From contig JAAZNO010000369.1 in NCBI GenBank assembly GCA_012798275.1, positions 1 through 7,098 on the forward strand: a DNA stretch of 7,098 nt, given 5' to 3'. Both the position numbers and the translations under genes were made by a program. The notes beneath the pieces were generated by a model. The model saw only the letters and a program-made list of their open reading frames with translations. It ran no database searches and had not been told where the DNA came from. Each line of letters starts with the position of its first letter. The stretch's first letter is position 1. The DNA is from Chloroflexota bacterium. GTDB lineage: Bacteria; Chloroflexota; Anaerolineae; B4-G1; SLSP01. This document shows positions 1-5,880 of the stretch, in pieces.

Positions 1-89
1 AACAGGAACAGGACCCCCGTGCCCGCCGAAATCAAAAACGCCAGGCCAATCAAAGCATCCACCAGATAATTCAACTTCGCTTTCATCAT
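1..89 (-). CDS. N-terminus of a small membrane protein, DUF4405-like (partial)
   Basis: Only the first 29 codons lie in the window; the gene runs off the left edge. The visible peptide begins MMKAKLNYLVDALIGLAF and continues as an uninterrupted hydrophobic segment with ISAGTGVLFL, so residues ~9-29 look like a first transmembrane helix after a short basic N-terminus. The opening K-x-NYLVDALIGLAFLIS pattern resembles DUF4405 proteins, small multi-helix membrane proteins suggested to be cytochrome-like and linked with extracytoplasmic redox functions. That assignment rests on a short stretch and is tentative. Two adjacent ATG codons exist (first bases at 89 and 86). The Shine-Dalgarno GGAGG (94-98) sits 4 nt from the first and 7 nt from the second, so the second ATG is the likelier start. 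An 11-bp-periodic operator and a -10 element lie just upstream, matching those of the regulator cluster, so this gene is probably a target of the neighbouring two-component system. Confidence 0.6.
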   Translation of the reverse strand, partial: MMKAKLNYLVDALIGLAFLISAGTGVLFL

Positions 90-90
90 C

Positions 91-98
91 CCACCTCC
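91..98 (-). promoter_or_regulatory. Ribosome binding site of the DUF4405-like gene
   Basis: Read on the minus strand the bases are GGAGGTGG, a strong Shine-Dalgarno match. Spacing favours the second of two consecutive ATG codons (86-84) over the first (89-87). Confidence 0.7.
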
Positions 99-117
99 GT
101 TTTGTGAAACTGGCTTG

Positions 118-171
118 ATCATACTGGAGTTGTGTGAAGGCGCGATGAAAGGCACGTGAAAGTTGCATGAA
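118..171 (-). promoter_or_regulatory. Response-regulator operator (4 x 11-bp TTCA units) with -10 element
   Basis: On the plus strand TGAA occurs at 135, 146, 157 and 168, exactly 11 bp apart; on the coding (minus) strand this is four direct TTCA-N7 repeats. The last unit is followed by a -10 hexamer TATGAT (123-118), 5/6 to consensus, putting transcription start near 111 and leaving a short leader. The position 17 bp upstream of the -10 lies inside the repeats and reads ATCGCG, so there is no -35 consensus. Direct repeats on an 11-bp period replacing the -35 are typical of OmpR/PhoB-family activators. The same array with the same -10 spacing precedes the secreted-protein/regulator/kinase cluster. 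That the RR encoded at 1800-2492 is the binder is inference. Confidence 0.75.
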
Positions 172-211
172 AAATGCGGAGCTCGGACTAGGGCTGAGAG
201 ACCTCAGAGCA

Positions 212-239
212 AAGAAGCCTCCTTGATTCAGGCGTTCTT
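212..239 (-). terminator. Possible weak terminator after the histidine kinase gene
   Basis: On the minus strand AAGAACGCCT and AGGCTTCTT pair as a 9-bp stem with one bulged C and a 9-nt loop, followed by TTTG. It lies about 140 nt past the kinase stop codon and before the operator of the next gene, a sensible place for a terminator. The stem is AT-rich in its lower half and the T run is short, so it may be weak or fortuitous. The rest of the 172-378 spacer shows only a minor hairpin at 193-208 (CTGAG/CTCAG) and no gene. Confidence 0.35.
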
Positions 240-378
240 GCTCCCATTTCCGAGAGGATCAGGGAGCCGTGCATGGCCCAACGGGGGGAAACGCGGATCA
301 ATTCGTGGCTGAAACCGAAAGCGCTCCACCCGGCGCAGCGGGCAGAGCGAGGATGAAAAGGAAGCGACGAGGCGATTG

Positions 379-1803
379 TTACAGCGGCGAGGGGCGCGCT
401 TCCGCGCCCGGCAGCCAGAAAGCCACCGTCAAGCCGCCGCCGGGGGTAGGAGTCGCCCAGATACGTCCCCCATGCGCCTCAATGATGCGGCGAGCAATCG
501 CCAACCCCAACCCGGAGCCGCCCGTGGAACGATTGCGTGAAGGGTCGCCCCGCCAAAAACGCTCGAAGAGCCGGGGCAGATCGTCCGCCGGAACCCCCGG
601 CCCGTTGTCGCTGACGCGTACCGTGACGCCCTGGTCCTCGCCGACGGCAGTCACCCACACTTCTCCGCCTGCCGGGACATAGCGTGCGGCATTGCTCAGC
701 AGATTGCCCACTACCTGCGCCAGGCGATCGCTATCGCCGGACACGAGGGGCAGCGCCGGCGGCAAGACGCCATGCAGCGTCAACCCCTGCGCCTGCAGCG
801 CCAGGCGGTGGACCTCGACCTCATGGCTGAGCAGCAGACGCACGTCGAGCAACTGACGTTCCAGGCGCAACTCGCCGGCATCCGCCAGGGCCAGCACCCG
901 CAAATCTTCCACCAGACGAGTGAGGGTCTGCACCTGCGCCAGCGCGAGATCGAGATTGTCTGGCGTGGGAGAATAAACACCGTCGGCGATGGCCTCCAGC
1001 GTGCCCCGCAGCACTGCGAGGGGATTGCGCAGCTCGTGAGCGATGTCGGCGGTCTGCGCACGACGGGCGGCCTGGGAGCGCGCCAGGCTTTCCGCCATGG
1101 TGTTGAAGGCGTCCCCCAGCTGGCCGATCTCATCGCGGGTAGCGACCGCCGCGCGCACCTCCAGCTCGCCCTGGGCGATCTGCTCCGCTGCCTGCGTGAG
1201 CCGGCGCACCGGCGCGACAATGCCCCGCATAAGCAATCCGCCGACCAGCAACGCCGCGACGAAAGCCACCGCGGCGCCAGTCCACAGCGCCGTGCGCACC
1301 CGGGCCAGGTATTGCTGTTCGGGTCCGCCGAGCACTACACTGCGCGCACTCGCAGCGTCCGGCAACAAATACCCTACTGTCTCGCCGTCTACCGCAAGCG
1401 GCAGCGCCCACGCCAGTTCCCCAGCCGAGAGTGTCGTTCCCGGCTGCCCGGCGAGGTGCGCCACGACATTGCCGGCGGCGTCGGCGACCCGAAAATCCCA
1501 GGCCTCCGCACTGCCCGCCTGGTCGGTCGGCCCGCCACGCCCGGCCCCACGTCCGCCCTGCCCCTGCTGTCCCCCCGCCGTGGGAGCGAGCGTCGGCAGC
1601 GCCTCTTGGATTCCGGCCCACGAACCGTGAGTCCGATAATACGCGATCAGCGCGGCGCCTATGTTCTGCACCCGCCCGCTGTAAAGCAGGGCATACTGCC
1701 GAAACTCGCGCTCGGCCTGGCGGCTCACCAGCAGCAACACCGTCGCCACGGCAATGAGAATCACCAATGCAAAAGCCAACATCCCTTTTTGATACAGGCT
1801 CAT
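379..1803 (-). CDS. Membrane sensor histidine kinase, HAMP-HisKA-HATPase_c (BaeS-like)
   Basis: This 474-residue protein is an inner-membrane sensor kinase that autophosphorylates a histidine and passes the phosphate to a partner regulator. Visible order: TM helix 1 (~8-26), an extracytoplasmic domain (~29-171), TM helix 2 (~172-194), a HAMP linker (~195-246) containing RDEIGQLGDAFNTMAE, a HisKA helix with H-box DIAHELRNPL (phosphoacceptor His256), then the ATP-binding domain with N-box NLLSNAARY (Asn371), G1 DNGPG (399-403), F-box LFERFWRGD (412-420) and G2 GSGLGLAI (429-436). All catalytic motifs are intact. The sensor domain holds a Gly/Gln/Arg-rich low-complexity insert at ~77-93; no named sensor fold is recognisable, so the ligand is unknown. 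The start ATG overlaps the stop of the upstream regulator gene as ATGA, implying translational coupling. The partner is almost certainly that OmpR-family regulator. Confidence 0.95.
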   Translation of the reverse strand: MSLYQKGMLAFALVILIAVATVLLLVSRQAEREFRQYALLYSGRVQNIGAALIAYYRTHGSWAGIQEALPTLAPTAGGQQGQGGRGAGRGGPTDQAGSAEAWDFRVADAAGNVVAHLAGQPGTTLSAGELAWALPLAVDGETVGYLLPDAASARSVVLGGPEQQYLARVRTALWTGAAVAFVAALLVGGLLMRGIVAPVRRLTQAAEQIAQGELEVRAAVATRDEIGQLGDAFNTMAESLARSQAARRAQTADIAHELRNPLAVLRGTLEAIADGVYSPTPDNLDLALAQVQTLTRLVEDLRVLALADAGELRLERQLLDVRLLLSHEVEVHRLALQAQGLTLHGVLPPALPLVSGDSDRLAQVVGNLLSNAARYVPAGGEVWVTAVGEDQGVTVRVSDNGPGVPADDLPRLFERFWRGDPSRNRSTGGSGLGLAIARRIIEAHGGRIWATPTPGGGLTVAFWLPGAEARPSPL

Positions 1804-2492
1804 GGCGCTTCGGGGTCCTCCAGACGATAGCCCGCGCCGCGCACCGTGACGATGTAGCGCGGATTAGCCAGATCTGCTTCGAGCTTGCGCCGCAGGTTTT
1901 TGATGTGCACATCTATGGTGCGCTCATACGCTTCAAAGGCGACGCCCTGCACGGCCTCCAACAGGGCCGCCCGCGAGAAAACCCGCTCCGGCGCGGCCAT
2001 CAACGTCGCCAGCAGCTCGAACTCCGTGGGAGTGAGGGCCACCGGAACGCCATCGTGGGTGACCTCATGGCGCTCGCGGTCGAGCACCAACGACCCCACC
2101 CGCAGCACCGCCGGCGCCGACTGCGCCTGTCCCCGCCGGAGGATGGCACGCACGCGGGCAACGATCTCGCGCGGGCTGAAGGGTTTGGTGACATAATCAT
2201 CCGCGCCCAGCTCCAGCCCCACGATGCGATCCAGCTCCTCGACCCGTGCGGTGAGCATCAAAATGGCCATTTCAGGCCGCTCGCTGCGGATACGCCGGGT
2301 GAATTCCAGCCCATCCATCTTGGGCAGCTGCAGGTCGAGGACGACCAGATCAGGGCGCTCCTGTCGAGCAATAGAGAGCGCCTCCACGCCATTGTAAGCC
2401 GTCAGCACGCGATAGCCGGCCTGCTCCAGATACCCCCGGAGCAGGCGCACGATTTGCATTTCGTCATCCACAACCAGAATGGTTTGGCTCAT
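1800..2492 (-). CDS. OmpR/PhoB-family response regulator
   Basis: This 230-residue DNA-binding response regulator has the usual family length. The receiver domain (~3-118) shows the acidic pair Asp9/Asp10, phosphoacceptor Asp53 in VVLDLQLPKMDG, conserved Thr81 and Lys103 in DDYVTKPFSP. A short linker (~119-128) leads to the winged-helix Trans_reg_C domain (~129-225), with TPTEFELLATL, the recognition-helix region RTIDVHIKNLRRKL (191-204) and the closing wing VTVRGAGYRLE. Once phosphorylated it should dimerise head to tail on direct repeats. Exactly such repeats, TTCA-N7 on an 11-bp period, lie upstream of this cluster (3279-3315) and of the adjacent membrane-protein gene (135-171), so autoregulation is likely. 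Its stop overlaps the kinase start by ATGA. The Shine-Dalgarno is only a weak GAGGGGG. The specific regulator name cannot be fixed from sequence alone. Confidence 0.95.
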   Translation of the reverse strand: MSQTILVVDDEMQIVRLLRGYLEQAGYRVLTAYNGVEALSIARQERPDLVVLDLQLPKMDGLEFTRRIRSERPEMAILMLTARVEELDRIVGLELGADDYVTKPFSPREIVARVRAILRRGQAQSAPAVLRVGSLVLDRERHEVTHDGVPVALTPTEFELLATLMAAPERVFSRAALLEAVQGVAFEAYERTIDVHIKNLRRKLEADLANPRYIVTVRGAGYRLEDPEAP

Positions 2493-2536
2493 CGTTCCAA
2501 GCCCCCTCTGAAATAAGCAGTGAGCAGCTTTTCACC

Positions 2537-2564
2537 AACCACATCCCGGCTCATCGGTGTGGTT
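2537..2564 (-). other. Intercistronic hairpin 2 (proximal to the regulator gene)
   Basis: AACCACA (2537-2543) and TGTGGTT (2558-2564) form a perfect 7-bp stem with a 14-nt loop, about 45 nt before the regulator start codon. No T run follows on either strand, so it is not an intrinsic terminator. It could affect message stability or regulator translation, but it may be incidental. Confidence 0.3.
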
Positions 2565-2592
2565 CCGGAAGCCGTTCTCCCTCCGGGCAGCG

Positions 2593-2629
2593 CATTGCGG
2601 TGCGCAGGAGATGCCCACGCACCGCAATG
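2593..2629 (-). other. Intercistronic hairpin 1 (12-bp perfect stem)
   Basis: CATTGCGGTGCG (2593-2604) pairs perfectly with CGCACCGCAATG (2618-2629) around a 13-nt loop, in the 164-nt gap between the secreted-protein gene and the regulator gene. There is no downstream T run on the minus strand, so it is not a classic terminator. In a co-transcribed unit such a stem commonly protects the upstream message from 3' exonucleases or partly blocks transcription, which would give more secreted protein than regulator. The structure is directly visible; the function is inference. Confidence 0.55.
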
Positions 2630-2656
2630 GCCTCTGAAGTCACGCCGGGACCCGGC

Positions 2657-3229
2657 TCAGGGCTGCAAGGCCGGGCAGACTTCCGCGTTGCCGCGCTGTC
2701 CGCGCCCCTGGAGGTTGCCGCCGCGATAAGCAGTGCCGCTCTGGAGCTGCGAACCGTCGAGGGCGGCGCCATTACCCGCGCCTTGGGGCTCCCAGGGCGC
2801 GTTGAGCTGCGCCAGCAGGTCGGCGGCCATCGTCGCCAGCATGGTGTCCATCTGCTCCTGAGTGAAGCGTCCCTCGGCCACAGCCTGCGCCAGCGCCGCA
2901 GCACGCACTTCCAGAACCACATCTACAATGGCTTGCGGGGTCACGCCCGCCTCAGCCGCGATGTCGGCGTAGGTCTGTCCGCCCTCCAGGGCCGCGATGA
3001 CCTCAGCGATAGTCAGGCCGGTTGCCTGAGCGGTGGCCTCCACCAACGAGACACCGCCGGTGAGCCAGCCGCCGCGTTGAGCGCCGCGCCAGGCCATAGC
3101 GCTCGCGGCAGTCTGCCCCTGACGGGGCGCCGTCGCCGGGGGTTGTCCTCCCTGAGCCGCGACCAGCAGCGGAAAGGCCAGCGCCAACACGCTAATCATC
3201 CCCAACACCAGCAAACTCTTCTTCACCAT
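2657..3229 (-). CDS. Small secreted helical-repeat protein of unknown function
   Basis: This 190-residue protein opens with a clear Sec signal peptide: MVKK, a hydrophobic core LLVLGMISVLALAFPLLV, and a likely signal-peptidase I site after VAA (residue 25). The mature N-terminus is Gln/Pro/Gly-rich. Residues ~59-143 are predicted helical in short units (SLVEATAQATGLTIAEVIAAL, then QTYADIAAEAGVTPQAIVDVVL, then AVAEGRFTQEQMDTML). This pattern is common in uncharacterised exported proteins of Gram-positives and Chloroflexota. The C-terminus (~148-190) is Gly/Gln/Arg-rich with one Cys at 185. The start is well supported by AGGAGG six nt upstream. It is the first gene of the cluster with the regulator and kinase, directly behind the 11-bp-repeat operator, so it is likely the most strongly controlled product and may be an envelope accessory or feedback factor. 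No catalytic motif is visible. Confidence 0.85.
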   Translation of the reverse strand: MVKKSLLVLGMISVLALAFPLLVAAQGGQPPATAPRQGQTAASAMAWRGAQRGGWLTGGVSLVEATAQATGLTIAEVIAALEGGQTYADIAAEAGVTPQAIVDVVLEVRAAALAQAVAEGRFTQEQMDTMLATMAADLLAQLNAPWEPQGAGNGAALDGSQLQSGTAYRGGNLQGRGQRGNAEVCPALQP

Positions 3230-3261
3230 ATCGAACCTCCTGAGTTCTGAAATCTGCCCGG

Positions 3262-3315
3262 AGTATAACGTCCTTGCGTGAAGATATGATGAAGGGCAGG
3301 TGAAGGTTCCGAGAA
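3262..3315 (-). promoter_or_regulatory. Response-regulator operator (TTCA units, 11-bp period) with -10 element
   Basis: On the plus strand TGAA occurs at 3279, 3290 and 3301, exactly 11 bp apart, with a degenerate fourth unit AGAA at 3312. On the minus strand this reads as TTCA-N7 direct repeats leading to a -10 hexamer TATACT (3267-3262), 5/6 to consensus. The first TGAA base lies 12 bp from the top of the -10, identical to the array at 118-171, and the spacer bases are also similar (31 of 44 aligned positions by hand). The -35 position reads ATCATA, not consensus, as expected for an activator-dependent promoter. It drives the secreted-protein gene and probably the regulator and kinase behind it. 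Confidence 0.75.
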
Positions 3316-3364
3316 AATCGGCACGGGGCAGGCAGGTTTGAGACGACCTGACAGAACCCCGTGT

Positions 3365-3646
3365 TCATGGCCCCCAGGTGCATACCTCCTGGATGGCGCG
3401 GAAGACCTCATAAGCCAGCAGGTTCGACCCGAAGCTGTCATCGTTATGCCAGACGATCCACTGCCACCGCCTTCCAGCGCGTTGCATGTGAGATTGATTA
3501 ATATTATGCTTTTACAAATAGAAATTGCACAAGTAGAGTTCCAGCGAAGCACCGTCAATGAGATTGACGAGATTCACCTGCACCGCGACGTCGGCATGGG
3601 TCGTGGGATCGCATAAATCATGGGGCTTCACATAAATGCCGGAGCT
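3365..3646 (-). pseudogene. Protein-like, stop-interrupted remnant in frame with the upstream gene
   Basis: Directly after the TAG stop of the gene at 3647-4501, the same frame stays protein-like: 44 codons including GIYVKPHDLCDPTTHADVAV and QVNLVNLIDGASLELY, then TAA (3512-3514). After a short AT-rich stretch a further 40-codon segment, still in this frame, starts ATG (3487) and includes WQWIVWHNDDSFGSNLLAYE and VFRAIQEVCTWGP before TGA (3365-3367). The residue mix (W, N, D, Y, hydrophobic periodicity) looks more like real protein than chance. The opposite-strand reading of the stretch looks like an antisense shadow. I recognise no family. It may be a decayed gene, two small ORFs, or the lost C-terminal part of the upstream gene. 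Evidence is qualitative only. Confidence 0.35.
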
Positions 3647-4501
3647 CTACGCGTCCTCGTCATCATCCAGGCCGATGGAAGTCAGCAAATCGCCGACCGT
3701 GCGACGCGAGTGCTCGCCCGCAGCGGGGGCAGGAAGGAAGCCCAGGTGTTGGTAGAGGGACAGCGACAGGCGGGGTTCGTCAGCGAGCAAACGCAACAGG
3801 AAGGCGTTTTTGTCCTCCTCTGTCATCCCCTGGATGGCCTGACGCAGCCGTGCCTGGCTGAGGCACGCCGGCTTCAGGGCCGGGCTGCGCTTGGTAGCAT
3901 CTTCGAGCAAGTCCTTGTCCACATCAAATAGCTCCACAAAGGCCTGTAACGGCGGCGTAAGCGCAGCGAGACCCGGTGGGATGGGCGGTTCCAGCGCCTC
4001 CCGATTGACGTGGTATTCCAGAGTGATGCCTTTGAGCCACGCCAGATACAGCGCCCGGTAATCGCGCCGCAATACCTCTTCCCGCAGGCCGATCAATCGG
4101 TCAAGCCAGCCCTCGCCGTCCACCCAACCAAAGCTTTCTTCCTCGTCCAGGCGGATGCCCAAGACGACGTACTCGCCAAGCTGTTCCACGGTGAGGGCCT
4201 CAGAAAGGTCATCCTCATCCGTCGCCACGCGGTAACGCTCCATCTCCGTCACATCCACCAGCGCGGCGGGGAAGCGAAACAGCAAATGGCGGCTGCCCCA
4301 ATTTGCCAGGTAGAACATCGCGTCGTAGTATTGCGCGAGCACCTTTTCAGGGTCGCCTCGAAAGTCGCTGTAGCTGTAGACAAAAACCGCACGCCGGGGG
4401 TGCGGCTGCACGCGGCTGGAAAGGCTGGCTACCGCCTCCTGCTCTTCCCGCGTCAACGGGCGGTCAAGCGCCTGAAATTCGTAATATTGATATTCGCTCA
4501 T
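3647..4501 (-). CDS. Conserved protein of unknown function (SEYQYYEFQA-type)
   Basis: This 284-residue, highly charged soluble protein has no signal peptide or membrane helix. It begins MSEYQYYEFQALDRPLTREE, an opening I recall from a widespread bacterial hypothetical family sometimes found beside SWIM zinc-finger proteins; no SWIM gene lies in this window. Further recognisable blocks are VYSYSDFRGDPEKV (~41-54), YYDAMFYLANWGSRHLLFRFP (~58-78), FGWVDGEGWL (~124-133) and ALYLAWLKG (~150-158). Near the end RRTVGDLL (266-273) is followed by a very acidic tail. I recall family members as longer, so the C-terminus may be truncated by the TAG at 3647; in-frame protein-like sequence follows that stop. 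The start ATG at 4501 has only a modest GGGGGA Shine-Dalgarno. No reaction can be assigned. Confidence 0.8.
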   Translation of the reverse strand: MSEYQYYEFQALDRPLTREEQEAVASLSSRVQPHPRRAVFVYSYSDFRGDPEKVLAQYYDAMFYLANWGSRHLLFRFPAALVDVTEMERYRVATDEDDLSEALTVEQLGEYVVLGIRLDEEESFGWVDGEGWLDRLIGLREEVLRRDYRALYLAWLKGITLEYHVNREALEPPIPPGLAALTPPLQAFVELFDVDKDLLEDATKRSPALKPACLSQARLRQAIQGMTEEDKNAFLLRLLADEPRLSLSLYQHLGFLPAPAAGEHSRRTVGDLLTSIGLDDDEDA

Positions 4502-5006
4502 GGTTCCCCCATGTCCGAAACGCTGATGTCAAACCATCCCCATCCAAGATGATGCCCTTCATCGCTATCACTGCGCTACGATTTTCTGTGAGAGCGGCTA
4601 TTGAGGGGGCGTTGCCACCTGGCTCACCTTCACAAATCGTGCTCCCGGCTCACGGATCATCCTCCGCCGTTATTCCGCCGATAAATGATGACGGAAACCT
4701 TGAACTGTACACGATCACTCCCTACAGTTTAACACGGAATCGCAAAAGCCCAAAAGCCGGGAGGCCTCGCGGGCAGGAATCCTGTGCACATCTGACAGGG
4801 AGGGATAACAAAAGATGTCCGTCCCCCTTGATCTAACAATGAAGACGGACATCCCTCGAAGGCGCCGACCTCGAACTTCAGGCCGATTTTGTCCAGCATA
4901 GATTGATCGGACTGCTGCTACTCGCAGCCGTGCCCTGCTTTCAAAAGAGAAGAGGGATTTCCCTTTCAGCTTCACGCCTCCCTTGCATTCAGCGCCGACA
5001 GGCAGC
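4502..5006. other. 505-bp spacer without a convincing gene
   Basis: This stretch lies between the alpha/beta hydrolase and the conserved hypothetical gene. Apart from the terminator-like hairpin at 4814-4853 I see no RNA gene and no well-supported promoter. Open frames here (for example minus 4715-4975) lack a properly spaced Shine-Dalgarno, have unconvincing composition and read straight through the hairpin. It should contain the promoter of the downstream gene, but no matched -35/-10 pair could be singled out. Confidence 0.5.
4814..4853 (-). terminator. Terminator-like hairpin downstream of the alpha/beta hydrolase
   Basis: GATGTCCGTC (4814-4823) and GACGGACATC (4844-4853) form a perfect 10-bp stem. 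On the minus strand it is followed by TTTTGTTAT, a T-rich tract, so it points the right way to end transcription from the hydrolase gene, whose stop is about 150 nt upstream. The 20-nt loop is larger than usual for an intrinsic terminator, and no T tract follows on the plus strand. A small structured RNA is an alternative. Confidence 0.55.
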
Positions 5007-5855
5007 TCATGCCCCGCGCGTCACTTCTGCCAGAAACTCCTGGAGCGCAGGCATGTAGCCGTCGAAGCGAGTGCGGCGGATGTCATGACTCGCCCCTTCA
5101 AGGCGGATGAACTGCAACTTCGCGTTGGCTTCGGCGGCTTTTTGCGCCGCTTCAGGCGAGACGATGGACATCTTGGCCTTGTCGCCGATGATCAACAAAA
5201 CAGGTGATTGAATTTTGCAGATGACGTCCAACGGTGCGACGGCGAATTCCATGAGCGCACCCCCCATGGCCTTCAAAAAGTCAAAACTCACCCTTCTTTT
5301 CGAGTCAAGCCACGGTTGGATTTCGTCATCCGGGTAGGTCGGCATTCCCTTCCGCGCCATGTTGAGCGCCACAAAGCGCGGCATGAGTTTGAACATCCGC
5401 ATGTACTTCGCCATCATTTTGCCGATCTCGTCCGGGTTGATGACTTGATCGCCGCCCAACGACTCGCCGGGCAGGATGATGGGCGGGTCTTCGAGGAAAA
5501 CACCGCGCGTCAGGTGCGGATACTCCGCCGCCAGGCCCATGGCCGTATCCGCGCCCATCGAGTGACCGCCCACCACCGGGCGATCCAGTTTCAGGGCTTC
5601 GATCAGCCCCGCCAGATCGGCGACCCGCTGCCGGGTGGAGTAATCCCCCTTGCCAGAAGCCGATTTTCCATGGCCGCGCGCGTCGGGCAGGATCACGTCG
5701 TACTCACGCTCCAACTCCTTGACAACGCGCGTCCAACACAGGCCGTCATCGCCGGCGCCGTGATTGATCACGACCTGAGGTTTATCGCCGCCTGTGCGAT
5801 AATAATGCAGGCGCAGCCCATTCGCATGAACGTATCCATCCGACCACTTCACCAT
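5007..5855 (-). CDS. Alpha/beta-fold hydrolase
   Basis: This 282-residue protein is a cytoplasmic serine hydrolase of the alpha/beta fold (esterase, lipase, epoxide-hydrolase or haloperoxidase-like group; the substrate cannot be told). Visible elements: oxyanion-hole strand VVINHGAGDD (His32-Gly33), PDARGHGKS (58-65), nucleophile elbow GGHSMGAD with Ser99, a cap region (~125-205) with many Met residues, acid-bearing strand LLIIGDKAK with Asp225, and catalytic His257 in EGASHDIRR. A Ser nucleophile argues against a dehalogenase or epoxide hydrolase. The start is placed at the ATG at 5855 because GAGGAG lies six nt upstream and the family-like sequence starts there. A longer in-frame start at 5921 would add 22 residues translated from heptamer-repeat DNA and is almost certainly false. 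The gene appears monocistronic, with a terminator-like hairpin downstream. Confidence 0.93.
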   Translation of the reverse strand: MVKWSDGYVHANGLRLHYYRTGGDKPQVVINHGAGDDGLCWTRVVKELEREYDVILPDARGHGKSASGKGDYSTRQRVADLAGLIEALKLDRPVVGGHSMGADTAMGLAAEYPHLTRGVFLEDPPIILPGESLGGDQVINPDEIGKMMAKYMRMFKLMPRFVALNMARKGMPTYPDDEIQPWLDSKRRVSFDFLKAMGGALMEFAVAPLDVICKIQSPVLLIIGDKAKMSIVSPEAAQKAAEANAKLQFIRLEGASHDIRRTRFDGYMPALQEFLAEVTRGA

Positions 5856-5873
5856 AGTTTTCTCCTCGAAAAA
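5856..5873 (-). promoter_or_regulatory. Ribosome binding site deciding the hydrolase start
   Basis: Read on the minus strand this leader contains CGAGGAGAAAACT directly before the ATG at 5855. GAGGAG at six nt spacing fixes the start there and not at 5921. Confidence 0.75.
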
Positions 5874-5880
5874 TAGAGAG

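Noticed and set aside
105..108. A fifth TGAA as part of the operator at 118-171
   Set aside because: It is 30 bp from the first unit, out of the 11-bp phase, and lies inside the transcribed leader.
772..1830. Long plus-strand open frame of 352 codons opposite the kinase gene
   Set aside because: It is the antisense of the histidine kinase, rich in Arg/Gln/His as expected for a mirror frame in GC-rich DNA, and has no domain. The minus frame has every kinase motif.
1767..2516. Plus-strand open frame of 249 codons opposite the response regulator
   Set aside because: It is an antisense shadow; the minus strand encodes an intact OmpR-family protein.
3338..3616. Plus-strand open frame of 92 codons opposite the remnant region
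   Set aside because: It is uninterrupted, but its composition resembles an antisense frame, and no Shine-Dalgarno or homology is recognisable. The minus-strand reading looks more like protein, although that is broken.
4715..4975. Minus-strand open frame of 86 codons in the spacer
   Set aside because: The start is a GTG with a Shine-Dalgarno too close to it. The composition is not protein-like, and the frame runs through the 4814-4853 hairpin.
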